This document shows positions 1-7,690 of a stretch of DNA of 41,185 nt, in pieces. Origin of the DNA: Bacteriovoracales bacterium. GTDB lineage: Bacteria > Bdellovibrionota > Bacteriovoracia > Bacteriovoracales > Bacteriovoracaceae. Each line of letters begins with the position of its first letter. The stretch's first letter is position 1. The stretch spans positions 1-41,185 of the forward strand of contig JASBRV010000022.1 of NCBI GenBank assembly GCA_030149295.1, in the 5' to 3' direction. The position numbers and the translations under genes were made by a program. The notes beneath the pieces are model-generated. The model was not told the origin of the DNA. It did no database searches and saw only the letters and a list, made by a program, of their open reading frames with translations.

Positions 1-336
1 GGTTGTGGCCAGTCATTTAATTCGAATACTCAGGACTTTAATCTTACCGCTTTTAGCTCTTGTGCTGATCCAAGTGACACCCTTCTTTGTGAAGCCAATG
101 AAATTATTCAAAATAATTGCACAAACTGTCACACGAATCCTTCCATTCATGCAGCATGGGGAGGTTGGGATACCAATGAAGAATGGATCCAAAACGGTCG
201 TATTCTTCCTGGAAACGCAGATGGTAGTAGATTGATTATTCGATTAAAGAATTATGGTGGTGATATGCCAGAGGGGGCGCCCGCTATAAGTAATGCCGAT
301 GCTGAAAAAATCCGCACGTGGATCAATTCCCTTTAA
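1..336 (+). CDS. C-terminal part of a small CXXCH (c-type cytochrome-like) exported protein
   Basis: An open frame enters from the left edge in frame 1 and stops at TAA 334-336, giving 111 residues. It contains a c-type heme attachment motif, CTNCH, followed downstream by YGGDMPEG, a plausible region for a Met axial ligand, and ends in an alpha-helical tail with INSL. This resembles a single mono-heme cytochrome c fold. The second codon is Cys (GCGQSF), which could be the lipidated Cys of a lipoprotein whose signal peptide lies just outside the window; this is a guess. Other frames here, including one with an ATG-like start at position 5, lack the motif and are shadows. The gene is convergent with the next operon, with a 7-nt gap. 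The heme motif is seen directly; the electron-transfer role is inferred from the family. Confidence 0.75.
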   Translation, partial: GCGQSFNSNTQDFNLTAFSSCADPSDTLLCEANEIIQNNCTNCHTNPSIHAAWGGWDTNEEWIQNGRILPGNADGSRLIIRLKNYGGDMPEGAPAISNADAEKIRTWINSL

Positions 337-343
337 TAAAATC

Positions 344-1420
344 CTAGAAAGAATAAAGAGCTCCTAGTGACCAAAAGGAAGAACTAAATCGTTGGATCTT
401 TCCAAACTTCGTGGTCACTCCCCATTTGGTTAAGCGCCAATCAAGTTGCAAAAGATAGCCGTAGGTAAAAACTGTGGTGTCTTCAAGCTCTGTATTAACG
501 GGAGCCTCATAATCGGCTTGACGGTAGACAAAAGGAATTTGCACCCCAAAGGCCACTTGCTTGGAGCCCGGTTTCCAAAGAAAGCTTGGTCCCGCTATAA
601 AAGCAGAAGAAGAGACGCCCTTTTGAAAATAGACGGGACTGGCATCAGAGTCAGAGTTTCCAATGGTTTGACTTGTAAGAGCGTAGCAACCATTGAGACT
701 AGTTTCCCAGTAGTCATTCTCGTAGCGCCAGCCGCCACCAAGGCACGTTCCTTCACCAGTGGATTCGAGACCAATAACTTGGCCTGTACTGGTCTTTAAT
801 TTGATCTCATCTCGCCATGAGACGTATGCACTTTGCAAAAACCATCCGCTGCGATAGGTTTTCGCCTTAATCTCATTTTCGTGTTTTTCGATTCTCTCGC
901 CGATGGTATCGTAGCTATCGTCTTCGTAATCAGTTTCCTCCAAAATGGCCGCATACATAAGGGCCGTCTTTTTATAGAGCTCATAAACTTTAGGACTTAA
1001 TTTTACCTGATCATCTAAAAGCATTTGAGTGAGCATCTCTGCTCTTCTGTGATAAGCGCTCCAAAGTTTCTCTGGAACATCTTCATCGCCTTCAAAAGTT
1101 CCGCCTTTATAAGAGGAGATGATCATTCGGTTGGCTTCTTTATAATGGTTTTTTAAAAGGATTCCATAGATCGTTTCTGCTTCCTGCCATTTAAAAAGTT
1201 TTTCAAATGAGTAGGCTGCAAGAAAGAGGGCTCCTGAGGGAGTGCGAGGATCATTGAGGTTAAAGGCCCTAGTAAGAACCTGGAGGCTCTCTTGGTATTG
1301 GCCTCTTTTATAAGCGCTCTTTGCTGTTTGAAAAAGACGCCTCTCATTTTTACCGATGGATAAAGGTGCTGCCAATAGTGAGGCATTTAAAAGTAGGGCA
1401 AAGAGAGTTTTTAAAACCAT
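344..1420 (-). CDS. exported TPR-like protein with outer-membrane barrel-like C-terminus
   Basis: Starting at ATG 1420 gives 358 residues with a signal peptide (MVLKTLFALLLNASLLA). A longer GTG/ATG frame to 1447 would overlap the upstream gene by 37 nt and bury the signal peptide, so 1420 is preferred; it overlaps the upstream stop by 10 nt. The N-terminal half is helical with tetratricopeptide-like spacing (AKSAYKRGQYQESLQVLTRA, then a second helix pair around KWQEAETIYGILLK). The second half alternates hydrophobic and polar residues, is rich in Trp/Tyr/Gly, and ends in YSF, as outer-membrane barrels do. It is the last gene of an operon with the CXXCH barrel and the LspA fusion, and translation is probably coupled. 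Function is unknown; it may assemble with or dock to its neighbour at the outer membrane. No named family was recognised. Confidence 0.7.
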   Translation of the reverse strand: MVLKTLFALLLNASLLAAPLSIGKNERRLFQTAKSAYKRGQYQESLQVLTRAFNLNDPRTPSGALFLAAYSFEKLFKWQEAETIYGILLKNHYKEANRMIISSYKGGTFEGDEDVPEKLWSAYHRRAEMLTQMLLDDQVKLSPKVYELYKKTALMYAAILEETDYEDDSYDTIGERIEKHENEIKAKTYRSGWFLQSAYVSWRDEIKLKTSTGQVIGLESTGEGTCLGGGWRYENDYWETSLNGCYALTSQTIGNSDSDASPVYFQKGVSSSAFIAGPSFLWKPGSKQVAFGVQIPFVYRQADYEAPVNTELEDTTVFTYGYLLQLDWRLTKWGVTTKFGKIQRFSSSFWSLGALYSF

Positions 1421-2565
1421 AAATGCACCTGTGTCGTAAAATCCCACTCATCCTGAGTCACAGCATTTTCGCTGTGGACTCTCGTATTATAAAAGTCCAT
1501 GCGCCATTCAACACCTTGGTAAAGAAACCATTGGATGCCTGGGCCCCAGCGTAGGCGCTTATTGTCTTCATCAAGGTCTGCTTTTAAATATTCAATGGTG
1601 TTTAAAAGGAAAAAGCCCTTTGAGGCAAGGACGTGTGCTTGAACAGTCCAATAACGCGACTGATTCTCGGTGCCTCTCAAGGGCAGCTCTTCATTGGTTT
1701 GGCCAATCTCTCCCATAATTGAATTTCCTTTTCCAAAACCGATTCGCGAATGAAGGGCATAGGAATAGGTTTTGAGAAACTCTGATTCAGACATTTGCAC
1801 TGAAGCCCCAGGGCGAATTTGGGGTGCATAAGTATACTCAGCTGTGGCGGCAAATCCTTTTTGTCTGACTGTTTCTTCTTCAGCAAGATTTCCCACAAAG
1901 GCTTGAAGTCCGATATCCCAATTCGGGTTAGTATAATGAAGCAAAAGGCCATGGGTTTGGTCATTCATGGTGTTTTGGGTAACAGATCTGCCATAAGCAA
2001 TGTGATCGGGAATACGAATTCCGTAAACCTTATCCATAAGACCGGCATAAAGACCCCATGCAGGAGTGAAGCGATATCCAATATAGTGTTCACGAGAGCG
2101 ATAAGTATCAGCATCACTTGGAGCACCACTTCTTGGCTCAGGTGCGTAGCCCATGGTTGCTGAAATAATAAATTTATCTCGGTTTTCTTTTGGGCCTAGG
2201 CGTAGGACGAGATTGATATTGGCATCCATGTGAATGTACTCAGTCTGTGAGGAATCCTCGCCAATACTATTTTTTAAGTAGAGGCCCCTGTAATCAATCG
2301 AGGGGCGAAGCCATTGATTGAGAGGTTCAGAGTACATAAAACCACTTTTCTTTCCTCTCGCTTCCAAGTCACTATCTTTGCCACCGTAGAAAGTATCACT
2401 AACAATGGAAGTGGTTCCTACTGCGCGGCCATAGTCGGTGAGCGGACCATTGCCGAAAGGATTGTAATGGCAGGTAAGACAACTGGTGTAGCCATATCCA
2501 ATAAAGTTTGGGTACGCGAGTAGGGAGGAGTTAATGAGGAAAAAAAGAAGAAAAACCTTCTTCAT
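1411..2565 (-). CDS. outer-membrane barrel-like protein with N-terminal CXXCH heme site
   Basis: This 384-residue protein has a signal peptide (MKKVFLLFFLINSSLLA) followed at residues 29-33 by CLTCH, a c-type heme attachment motif. The motif sits in the context SCLTCHYNPFGNGPLTDYGR, a pattern I associate with a deltaproteobacterial group of mono-heme proteins. From about residue 90 the sequence is a series of amphipathic strands (for example YIGYRFTPAWGLYAGLMDKV and HSRIGFGKGNSIMGEIGQTN) and it ends in VHLWF, the typical barrel C-terminus. One heme at the mouth of a porin-like barrel would suit electron transfer across the outer membrane, but that is inference. The ATG overlaps the stop of the LspA fusion by 4 nt, and its own stop overlaps the next ATG, so all three genes look co-translated. 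Confidence 0.75.
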   Translation of the reverse strand: MKKVFLLFFLINSSLLAYPNFIGYGYTSCLTCHYNPFGNGPLTDYGRAVGTTSIVSDTFYGGKDSDLEARGKKSGFMYSEPLNQWLRPSIDYRGLYLKNSIGEDSSQTEYIHMDANINLVLRLGPKENRDKFIISATMGYAPEPRSGAPSDADTYRSREHYIGYRFTPAWGLYAGLMDKVYGIRIPDHIAYGRSVTQNTMNDQTHGLLLHYTNPNWDIGLQAFVGNLAEEETVRQKGFAATAEYTYAPQIRPGASVQMSESEFLKTYSYALHSRIGFGKGNSIMGEIGQTNEELPLRGTENQSRYWTVQAHVLASKGFFLLNTIEYLKADLDEDNKRLRWGPGIQWFLYQGVEWRMDFYNTRVHSENAVTQDEWDFTTQVHLWF

Positions 2566-3398
2566 GAGCTTCTTCCTTTTTTGATAATGAGGCGCACTTG
2601 CTCTGCCACAGTAATAAGGTGTTGGTAGTGGTCGCCTTCTCTTAAAACGAGAGGGGTGTCTCTTCCTTGCAGGATTTCTTCTATATAGAGTTCAAAAGCA
2701 TAAAAGGGTCCGGCAATTTTATGGGAGAGAAAAAGTCCTGTAATAAAAATAGCGAGAGAAAAGAGCAGGGTAAGGCTTAAATAGCTAAGGAGAAAGAAGT
2801 TAACCGTAGCCGTTGGAATGTCGCCGATATTTTTGAGAAAACTCAAAGAGAAGAGACCCAATAAGAAAGCGGCAATTAAAACACTGCCGACCATTTTAAA
2901 AGAAAAGAGAACTTGCTCTTTGGGGTGAATAAGAACACGTCCCCTTTTATTTTCTGGATACCAAATAATTTTTTCATGAACAATGACATTGAAAAGGATA
3001 AGGCCTGCTCCTATCCATTGAAAAACATCTGCAATATTAAAGGTGACCGAGTATTCCCCAAGACCAAAGGGGATAAAGTCAATGGAGCTTCCTCTCCAAA
3101 TGCGATCGGCGACATTGCCAAAAATACCTCCGCTCAAAAGGGAGAGTCCGTATTTTAAAGTATTGAGTTGGGCCGGTAAGAACAGGAGAAGGAGGAGATA
3201 GAAGAAAAAAAGAAAACCAAAAATACTAACTAAGCCTAATATTCTTAGGGTTAGGGGAAAGTCGTCGGCAAGGCCAAAAATAAAACCATGATTTTCAACG
3301 GAAATACCTTGAGAAAGACCCCAGTTCTTAGAGAACTGATCAATGACCAAACAAATGGTAAAAAGTGTCAATCCATAGACAACTTGGCGGTTCACCAC
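2562..3398 (-). CDS. lspA: signal peptidase II (LspA) fused to a C-terminal HAMP-like membrane domain
   Basis: Residues 1 to about 150 are LspA, which cleaves lipoprotein signal peptides in the inner membrane. The hallmark motifs are present: DQFSK (20-24), NHGFIFG (36-42), GGIFGNVADR (90-99), SIDFI and FNIAD. The catalytic aspartates should be D107 and D124, matching the family spacing. Standard LspA ends near residue 160. Here about 120 more residues follow: two hydrophobic segments (about 168-188 and 200-224), then SHKIAGPFYAFE and a helical tail, resembling two-TM HAMP-like proteins of delta-type bacteria. The start is GTG 3398, or GTG 3395, which is better spaced from the GGAG at 3401-3404. 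It heads an operon with two barrel proteins, one carrying heme. Whether this is the housekeeping LspA or a dedicated copy cannot be told from the window. Confidence 0.85.
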   Translation of the reverse strand: MVNRQVVYGLTLFTICLVIDQFSKNWGLSQGISVENHGFIFGLADDFPLTLRILGLVSIFGFLFFFYLLLLLFLPAQLNTLKYGLSLLSGGIFGNVADRIWRGSSIDFIPFGLGEYSVTFNIADVFQWIGAGLILFNVIVHEKIIWYPENKRGRVLIHPKEQVLFSFKMVGSVLIAAFLLGLFSLSFLKNIGDIPTATVNFFLLSYLSLTLLFSLAIFITGLFLSHKIAGPFYAFELYIEEILQGRDTPLVLREGDHYQHLITVAEQVRLIIKKGRSS

Positions 3399-3419
3399 AA
3401 CTCCTGTTTAACAACCTTA

Positions 3420-3449
3420 ATTGTAGAGAAGGAATAGGGAATGCGTCAA
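3420..3449 (-). promoter_or_regulatory. sigma70-like promoter for the lspA-barrel operon
   Basis: On the minus strand TTGACG (3444-3449) is followed after 18 bp by TACAAT (3420-3425). Both boxes match the consensus at five of six positions. The predicted start would leave a leader of about 15 nt with an AGGAG site before the GTG start. It lies in the 61-bp divergent gap shared with ctaA. Confidence 0.6.
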
Positions 3450-3459
3450 AGATTTCAAG

Positions 3460-4413
3460 GTGATAAAGAAGAATTCCTTAGGTAAGATCAAGCTTGTGAA
3501 AGGGTCAAAGACCACGAGGTCACTTATTATTTTTAACGGTGCGTTAGCACTTTTCATCATTGCATGGGGAGCCTGGGTTCGCCTTTCTGGCAGTGGTGCT
3601 GGATGTGGTGAGCATTGGCCTCTTTGTCACGGAGAAGTGATTCCTCCCAGTGCATCCCTCAAGACCCTTATTGAGCTAACCCACCGAATCACTTCTGGTA
3701 TCTTTGGCATTACGGTGTTGTTACAACTTTTTTATAGTGCCAGGGAATACGGTAAAAAACATCCTCAGTTTAAAGCAAGTGCCCTTTTTCTCTTTCTCAC
3801 CGTAATTGAAGCCCTTATTGGCGCTGTTTTGGTAAAAAAAGGCCTCGTGGATAAAAATGACTCCGCTTTAAGAGCGTGGGTCATCGGTGCCCACCTAGTG
3901 AACACCCTTCTTCTCATGGGCGTGTGGAGTTGGTGCTTTGCTTTATTGAAACTGGCCCCACCAAAGATGGCCCTACGTTTAAGAGGTCCTCTTAAAAAAT
4001 GGGAAAAGCTCTGTGTGCCCCTAGGTTTACTGCTTTTTCTCTTAACCGGGGCCTTCGGTGCGATCACAGCTTTAGGAAATACTCTTTTTCCCAGTGACTC
4101 CTTATGGGCAGGATTTCAAAGTGACTTTGATCCTAATGCGCCCTTTTTGATTCAACTAAGAATTTATCATCCTTTTTTGGCCATTGTGATGTGTATTCTA
4201 TGGTTGGTGATTCTTCAAAACTGGAGGGAGATAAAAGAGCTTGAACGCTTAAGTGCTTTCACCATTGGTATGGTCTTTGTCGCCGTTGGCTTTGGTGCGC
4301 TCAATTGGCTTTTAATGGCACCAGCTTGGGGAGCACTAGGTCATTTGCTTATTGGAGACATTCTTTGGCTCTTAATCCTACAAAATTTCTGGAATCGCTG
4401 CTATAAGTCATAG
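3460..4413 (+). CDS. ctaA: heme A synthase CtaA/COX15
   Basis: CtaA oxidises the C8 methyl group of heme O to make heme A for aa3-type cytochrome oxidases in the inner membrane. The 317-residue protein has the expected eight hydrophobic segments and the signature GAWVRLSGSGAGCGEHWPLC, including the paired cysteines C49 and C56 of many bacterial members. The four heme-ligand or catalytic histidines are H75 (ELTHR), H145 (GAHLVN), H237 (YHPF) and H295 (GHLL). The start is GTG 3460 without a clear ribosome-binding site; a second in-frame GTG at 3496 is possible. It stands alone, divergent from the lspA operon, with no cytochrome oxidase genes nearby. Its presence implies an aerobic heme-A oxidase elsewhere in the genome. 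Confidence 0.92.
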   Translation: MIKKNSLGKIKLVKGSKTTRSLIIFNGALALFIIAWGAWVRLSGSGAGCGEHWPLCHGEVIPPSASLKTLIELTHRITSGIFGITVLLQLFYSAREYGKKHPQFKASALFLFLTVIEALIGAVLVKKGLVDKNDSALRAWVIGAHLVNTLLLMGVWSWCFALLKLAPPKMALRLRGPLKKWEKLCVPLGLLLFLLTGAFGAITALGNTLFPSDSLWAGFQSDFDPNAPFLIQLRIYHPFLAIVMCILWLVILQNWREIKELERLSAFTIGMVFVAVGFGALNWLLMAPAWGALGHLLIGDILWLLILQNFWNRCYKS

Positions 4414-4484
4414 TTATCCCAGTTCTATAAATAGTTATTATTTGGTTATTTGTTCATATATTGTCAATAATATGATCTAAATTA

Positions 4485-4514
4485 TTGAATCAATTTAAGA
4501 CTCAGTGCTACACT
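4485..4514 (+). promoter_or_regulatory. candidate promoter giving a leaderless mRNA
   Basis: TTGAAT (4485-4490), an 18-bp spacer and TACACT (4509-4514) precede the ATG at 4521 by 6 nt. No Shine-Dalgarno site is present. Transcription would start at or next to the A of the ATG. Nearby TATTGTCAATA (4459-4469) is a short inverted repeat that could bind a regulator. Confidence 0.45.
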
Positions 4515-4520
4515 GGTTTT

Positions 4521-4793
4521 ATGGTTAAGAAATTCTTAACATTTTGTTCACTTATTTTGCTCTACGGAGTGATGGCCGCAAGCCCTCTTTTAGTTGACTC
4601 TTTTACTTGTGAAAACTTGGAAAAGACCGAAAAGGAAGTGGAACTAGAAAAAGAAGAGGAGATCTTTTCTTCTTTGGCCGAGATCGAATTGGAATATAGT
4701 GAAGCTCTCTATGATTTAAATGATCACCCAGATCTTCAGTTGGTTGACTACACTGTTTATCTCGCCAAAAAGATTAGACCCCCAAGATCGTAA
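4521..4793 (+). CDS. small acidic exported protein, unknown function
   Basis: This 90-residue product begins with a signal peptide or N-terminal anchor (MVKKFLTFCSLILLYGVMA). The mature part is strongly acidic (NLEKTEKEVELEKEEEIF) and probably helical, ending with a basic tail, KKIRPPRS. A TTG start at 4485 would add 12 residues ahead of the signal peptide and is less likely; the TANNNT hexamer 6 nt before 4521 supports the ATG. It lies 44 nt upstream of the carbonic anhydrase gene on the same strand and could share its transcript. I do not recognise the family. Confidence 0.6.
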   Translation: MVKKFLTFCSLILLYGVMAASPLLVDSFTCENLEKTEKEVELEKEEEIFSSLAEIELEYSEALYDLNDHPDLQLVDYTVYLAKKIRPPRS

Positions 4794-4837
4794 GTTCATT
4801 TTTTTACAAAGATGCATTTACTATTTTGGAGAAGATT

Positions 4838-5428
4838 ATGTCACTCATTCACAACTTTAATGCCTTTAGGACCCAAGAGGTTCTCCCTAAGGCAAACTTC
4901 TATAAGGAGCTTAAGAAAGGTCAAGCTCCTGAAACTCTTTTTATTACTTGTTCTGATTCTCGAATCCTTCCCAATCTTGTCACCGGAACGAAGGAAGGAG
5001 AGCTTTTCGTTATAAGAAATGCTGGAAATGCTCTTCCCGCCTATGGTGAAAAAACGGACTTAGCGACTTCGGCCACGATTGAGTATGCCGTTTTAGTTTT
5101 AGGGGTTAAGAGGATTATTGTTTGTGGCCACGCTCATTGTGGAGCTATTTTGGCAAGGAGCGATCAATCACAAGTTCCTCAGTCTTGTGGTTATCTTCAT
5201 GATTACCTCAATACAATGCCGCAGTTTAAAGGAAAGGATATTGAAGAGAATATTAAAGAAAATATTCGTCATCAAGTGAACAACCTTTTGACTTATCCTT
5301 ATGTGAAAGAGGCTTTCGAAAAGAATGAACTCAATCTACGTGGATGGCTCTATCATTTTGATGAGGGCAATCTTGAAGTCATGCAAGAACCTAATGGAGA
5401 CTTCTCAAGTTGGGAGGCCTACCTATGA
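4838..5428 (+). CDS. beta-class carbonic anhydrase
   Basis: The enzyme interconverts CO2 and bicarbonate in the cytoplasm using zinc. The 196-residue product carries the beta-class motifs CSDSR (C38, D40, R42) and GHAHCGA (H98, C101), which give the Cys2-His zinc site and the Asp-Arg dyad. RNAGN follows as in the family. The start is ATG 4838, with GGAGAAG at 4828-4834; an in-frame TTG at 4826 lies at the edge of that site and is rejected. The stop overlaps the ATG of the SulP gene (ATGA at 5425-5428), so the two are translationally coupled. The pairing points to making or using the bicarbonate moved by the transporter. Confidence 0.95.
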   Translation: MSLIHNFNAFRTQEVLPKANFYKELKKGQAPETLFITCSDSRILPNLVTGTKEGELFVIRNAGNALPAYGEKTDLATSATIEYAVLVLGVKRIIVCGHAHCGAILARSDQSQVPQSCGYLHDYLNTMPQFKGKDIEENIKENIRHQVNNLLTYPYVKEAFEKNELNLRGWLYHFDEGNLEVMQEPNGDFSSWEAYL

Positions 5429-6672
5429 AGCATGTAAAAAAAATGATGGGGCATATACGTGATGATTTCTCTTCATCTTTAGTTGTTTTTCTTGTCGCTC
5501 TTCCCCTTTGTATGGGTATTGCCCTCGCTTCAGGCCTCAATCCTATTGCAGGATTACTGGCCGGGATCATTGGAGGAATCGTTATTGGTCCTATTTCTGG
5601 GGCACCTTTACAGGTCTCGGGACCAGCAGCAGGTCTGGTCGTTATCGTTTATGGAATCGTTGAAAAAGATGGTGTTCGCGCCTTGGCCATGGCGACATTA
5701 ATTGGCGGTTTGATTCAAGTTTTAGGAGGACTTCTAAAAAAAGGAGAACTCTTTAAGCTCATCCCTTTTGCCGTGATTAATGGGATGCTTATGGGAATAG
5801 GCACTTTAATCTTATTTTCTCAATTTCATATGCTCTTTGATCAAGGAACGGGATCGAGTTTGGTTGAAAATATTTTAGCCCTTCCGGTTACCTTTTCCCA
5901 TATTTTAGAAAAGCCAACGCTCTTGGTGATTCCGCTCATTGGATTTGTCCTTCTCTTTGGTTGGGATAAATTAAATAAGTTATACGAGCTTCATTTACCC
6001 GCTCAATTGGTGGCGATTATTGCTCTTTCTGTCCTGGGTCTTTTTCTTCCCTGGGATATAAAAATGGTTGAGATCGCAGATGACGTTTTTTCTCATATTG
6101 GTGATGGGGTTTTATTCACTCATATGCCAGCCATGAATGTGAATATTCTTATTGATGGAATTGTGCTTGGTTTGGTGGCCTCAGCTGAAAGTATGCTAAG
6201 CACGAGTGCTGTAAAAGAGATGGCCCCTAAGGCCAAGGTCAATTATTCACAAGAACTTTTCGCCCAAGGCATAGGAAATATCTTTGCTGGTATTTTAGGA
6301 GCCCTTCCCATTACCGGTGTTATTGTGAGAACCACCGCCAATGTGGAAGCTGGTGGACAAACCAAGGCTTCCTCCATCCTTCATGGTTTCTGGCTTTTAC
6401 TCTTTGTCGCCTTTGGTAGCTTTCTTCTTCGTCATATTCCCATGTCGGCCCTAGCACTTATTTTAGTGGTCATTGGTTTCAAGCTTATGAAGCCGGCAAA
6501 ATTATGGGACGCTGTCGTAAACTTTAGTTACGATAATTTTATTCTTCTCGCTACTTGGATGGGGATTATCTTTATTGATCTTCTTTCGGGTGTCTGTTTG
6601 GGGATAGGTCTTGCCGTAGTACAAGCTAAACCTGTGCGAGAGTATCTTTCACAAAAGACCAATCTTTTTTAA
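5425..6672 (+). CDS. SulP (SLC26) family anion transporter, probable bicarbonate carrier, no STAS domain
   Basis: This 415-residue polytopic membrane protein has the SulP signature region near its N-terminus (ALPLCMGIALASGLNP, then ISGAPLQVSGPAAGLVVIV) and about 10-14 hydrophobic segments. SulP proteins move sulfate, bicarbonate or other anions. Full-length members have a cytoplasmic C-terminal STAS domain; this one stops right after the last membrane segment (REYLSQKTNLF), so STAS is absent. GGAGG at 5413-5417 supports ATG 5425 over an in-frame TTG at 5410. Co-translation with carbonic anhydrase favours bicarbonate as substrate, an inference from context. The last 47 nt overlap the 3' end of truC on the other strand. 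Confidence 0.9.
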   Translation: MKHVKKMMGHIRDDFSSSLVVFLVALPLCMGIALASGLNPIAGLLAGIIGGIVIGPISGAPLQVSGPAAGLVVIVYGIVEKDGVRALAMATLIGGLIQVLGGLLKKGELFKLIPFAVINGMLMGIGTLILFSQFHMLFDQGTGSSLVENILALPVTFSHILEKPTLLVIPLIGFVLLFGWDKLNKLYELHLPAQLVAIIALSVLGLFLPWDIKMVEIADDVFSHIGDGVLFTHMPAMNVNILIDGIVLGLVASAESMLSTSAVKEMAPKAKVNYSQELFAQGIGNIFAGILGALPITGVIVRTTANVEAGGQTKASSILHGFWLLLFVAFGSFLLRHIPMSALALILVVIGFKLMKPAKLWDAVVNFSYDNFILLATWMGIIFIDLLSGVCLGIGLAVVQAKPVREYLSQKTNLF

Positions 6673-7327
6673 ATAGGTCTTCACCAATTTTGTCGAGGTC
6701 GGGGCTTAAAGGAGCTCTGATCTCCAATAGTTTTTCTTCCTTGGGGTGGGGGAGGACCATCTTATGAGCGTGAAGAAAGAGGCGACCCAGTTGGTAATTT
6801 TCTCGGAAAAAGTCATTGATTTTTCCTTTTCCATAACGAGTGTCTCCAACAAGATTTTTCATATGGCGACTAAAGTGTCGGCGTATCTGATGTTTCCTTC
6901 CGGTCTTAATTTCGACGTCACAAAGAGTAGCCGAAAATTCGGGATGATCAAAAAAGGCAATGGGATCAAAGAGAGTTTTACAAGGTTGCTTGATCCCTTT
7001 TTTATTTCTTAGAGAGTTGTCGTAGTAACCAGAAACAGGAAGAGCTCCGCTTGCCAGGGTGATATATTTCTTTCTCACTTCATTAGTATGCCATCGGTCT
7101 TTATAAAAAGTGACAATAGGACTTTTAAGAGCAAAAAGAACAATGCCAGAAGTCTGACGATCCAATCGATGAACCGGATAAAGCCAATGACCAGTTTGCT
7201 CTTTGAGCAGTGTCATCAGATCAACTTCACCCCGTGGGCCACCTCGCCAAGGATGAACCATCATCATGGGCGGTTTATTAACGATAAGAATATCTTCATC
7301 CTCGAAGAGGATCTCAATGGGATTCAA
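6626..7327 (-). CDS. truC: RluA-family pseudouridine synthase, TruC-like
   Basis: The enzyme isomerises uridine to pseudouridine in RNA; TruC acts at position 65 of some tRNAs. The 233-residue protein has the RluA active-site motif HRLDRQTSG with catalytic D56, an upstream IVNKPP segment, and GRKHQIRRH followed by GDTRYGKG, the arrangement of TruC rather than the larger rRNA enzymes, which carry an N-terminal S4 domain absent here. Assignment to TruC is by similarity of motifs and size, so the exact target is uncertain. The ATG overlaps the barstar stop by 4 nt, making a two-gene operon. Its 3' end overlaps the SulP gene by 47 nt. Confidence 0.85.
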   Translation of the reverse strand: MNPIEILFEDEDILIVNKPPMMMVHPWRGGPRGEVDLMTLLKEQTGHWLYPVHRLDRQTSGIVLFALKSPIVTFYKDRWHTNEVRKKYITLASGALPVSGYYDNSLRNKKGIKQPCKTLFDPIAFFDHPEFSATLCDVEIKTGRKHQIRRHFSRHMKNLVGDTRYGKGKINDFFRENYQLGRLFLHAHKMVLPHPKEEKLLEIRAPLSPDLDKIGEDLFKKDWSFVKDTLAQV

Positions 7328-7599
7328 TTGAGAAGAACCTCCATCTCAGGATGAACTTGTTCAAGATTTTCAAAAATATCGCGAACAGCTTGGGCCTCTG
7401 GGCCAAAAAGATGGAGGATTCTTTGGTAGTCTTGAATAATCAAACGAATTTTAGGATCGACATAACTAGTCAGACAAGACCATAAGTCATCGAGATTCCT
7501 TCCATAGTAGTGAGGAAGACCAAAGAGCTCACTGATTTGATCGTGAAAGTCCTCTTGGGAGGAGAGATTTCTGGCGTCTAAATATAGCTCTTTTTTCAT
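7324..7599 (-). CDS. barstar-family protein (ribonuclease inhibitor), orphan
   Basis: Barstar binds barnase-type ribonucleases and blocks their active site. The 91-residue protein has the barstar core: an N-terminal strand-helix (ELYLDARNLSSQEDFHDQI) and the conserved loop-helix YYGRNLDDLWSCLT, which contains the residues that contact barnase. Length is typical. AAGGAAGGA upstream of the ATG is a good ribosome-binding site. No barnase-like gene is adjacent or elsewhere in the window. It is instead coupled to an RNA-modifying enzyme, so it may guard against a self or prey RNase encoded elsewhere, or may have another partner. Confidence 0.85.
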   Translation of the reverse strand: MKKELYLDARNLSSQEDFHDQISELFGLPHYYGRNLDDLWSCLTSYVDPKIRLIIQDYQRILHLFGPEAQAVRDIFENLEQVHPEMEVLLN

Positions 7600-7627
7600 A
7601 TTCCTTCCTTATCGAAGAGTGTCTTCA

Positions 7628-7656
7628 TTGGCAAAGAAAAGGATTTTTATTATCCT
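7628..7656 (+). promoter_or_regulatory. sigma70-like promoter upstream of tldD with inverted repeat at the -10
   Basis: TTGGCA (7628-7633) and TATCCT (7651-7656) are separated by 17 bp and would give a leader of about 28 nt for tldD. The -10 box is also the right arm of AGGAT-N7-ATCCT (7640-7656), which could be an operator in the gap shared with barstar. Confidence 0.45.
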
Positions 7657-7690
7657 ATCGGCCTTTTGATCCTCTCACATCAGGTTATTT

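Noticed and set aside
5..235. Plus-strand frame at the window start
   Set aside because: The frame with CTNCH and a stop at 336 explains the region better; this one is a shadow.
446..799. Open frame on the plus strand inside the TPR/barrel gene
   Set aside because: It is antisense to a gene with a signal peptide and a barrel terminus, and has no motif or ribosome-binding site.
7324..7599. Complete barnase-barstar toxin-antitoxin pair
   Set aside because: No barnase-like gene is adjacent or elsewhere in the window; the neighbours are truC and tldD.
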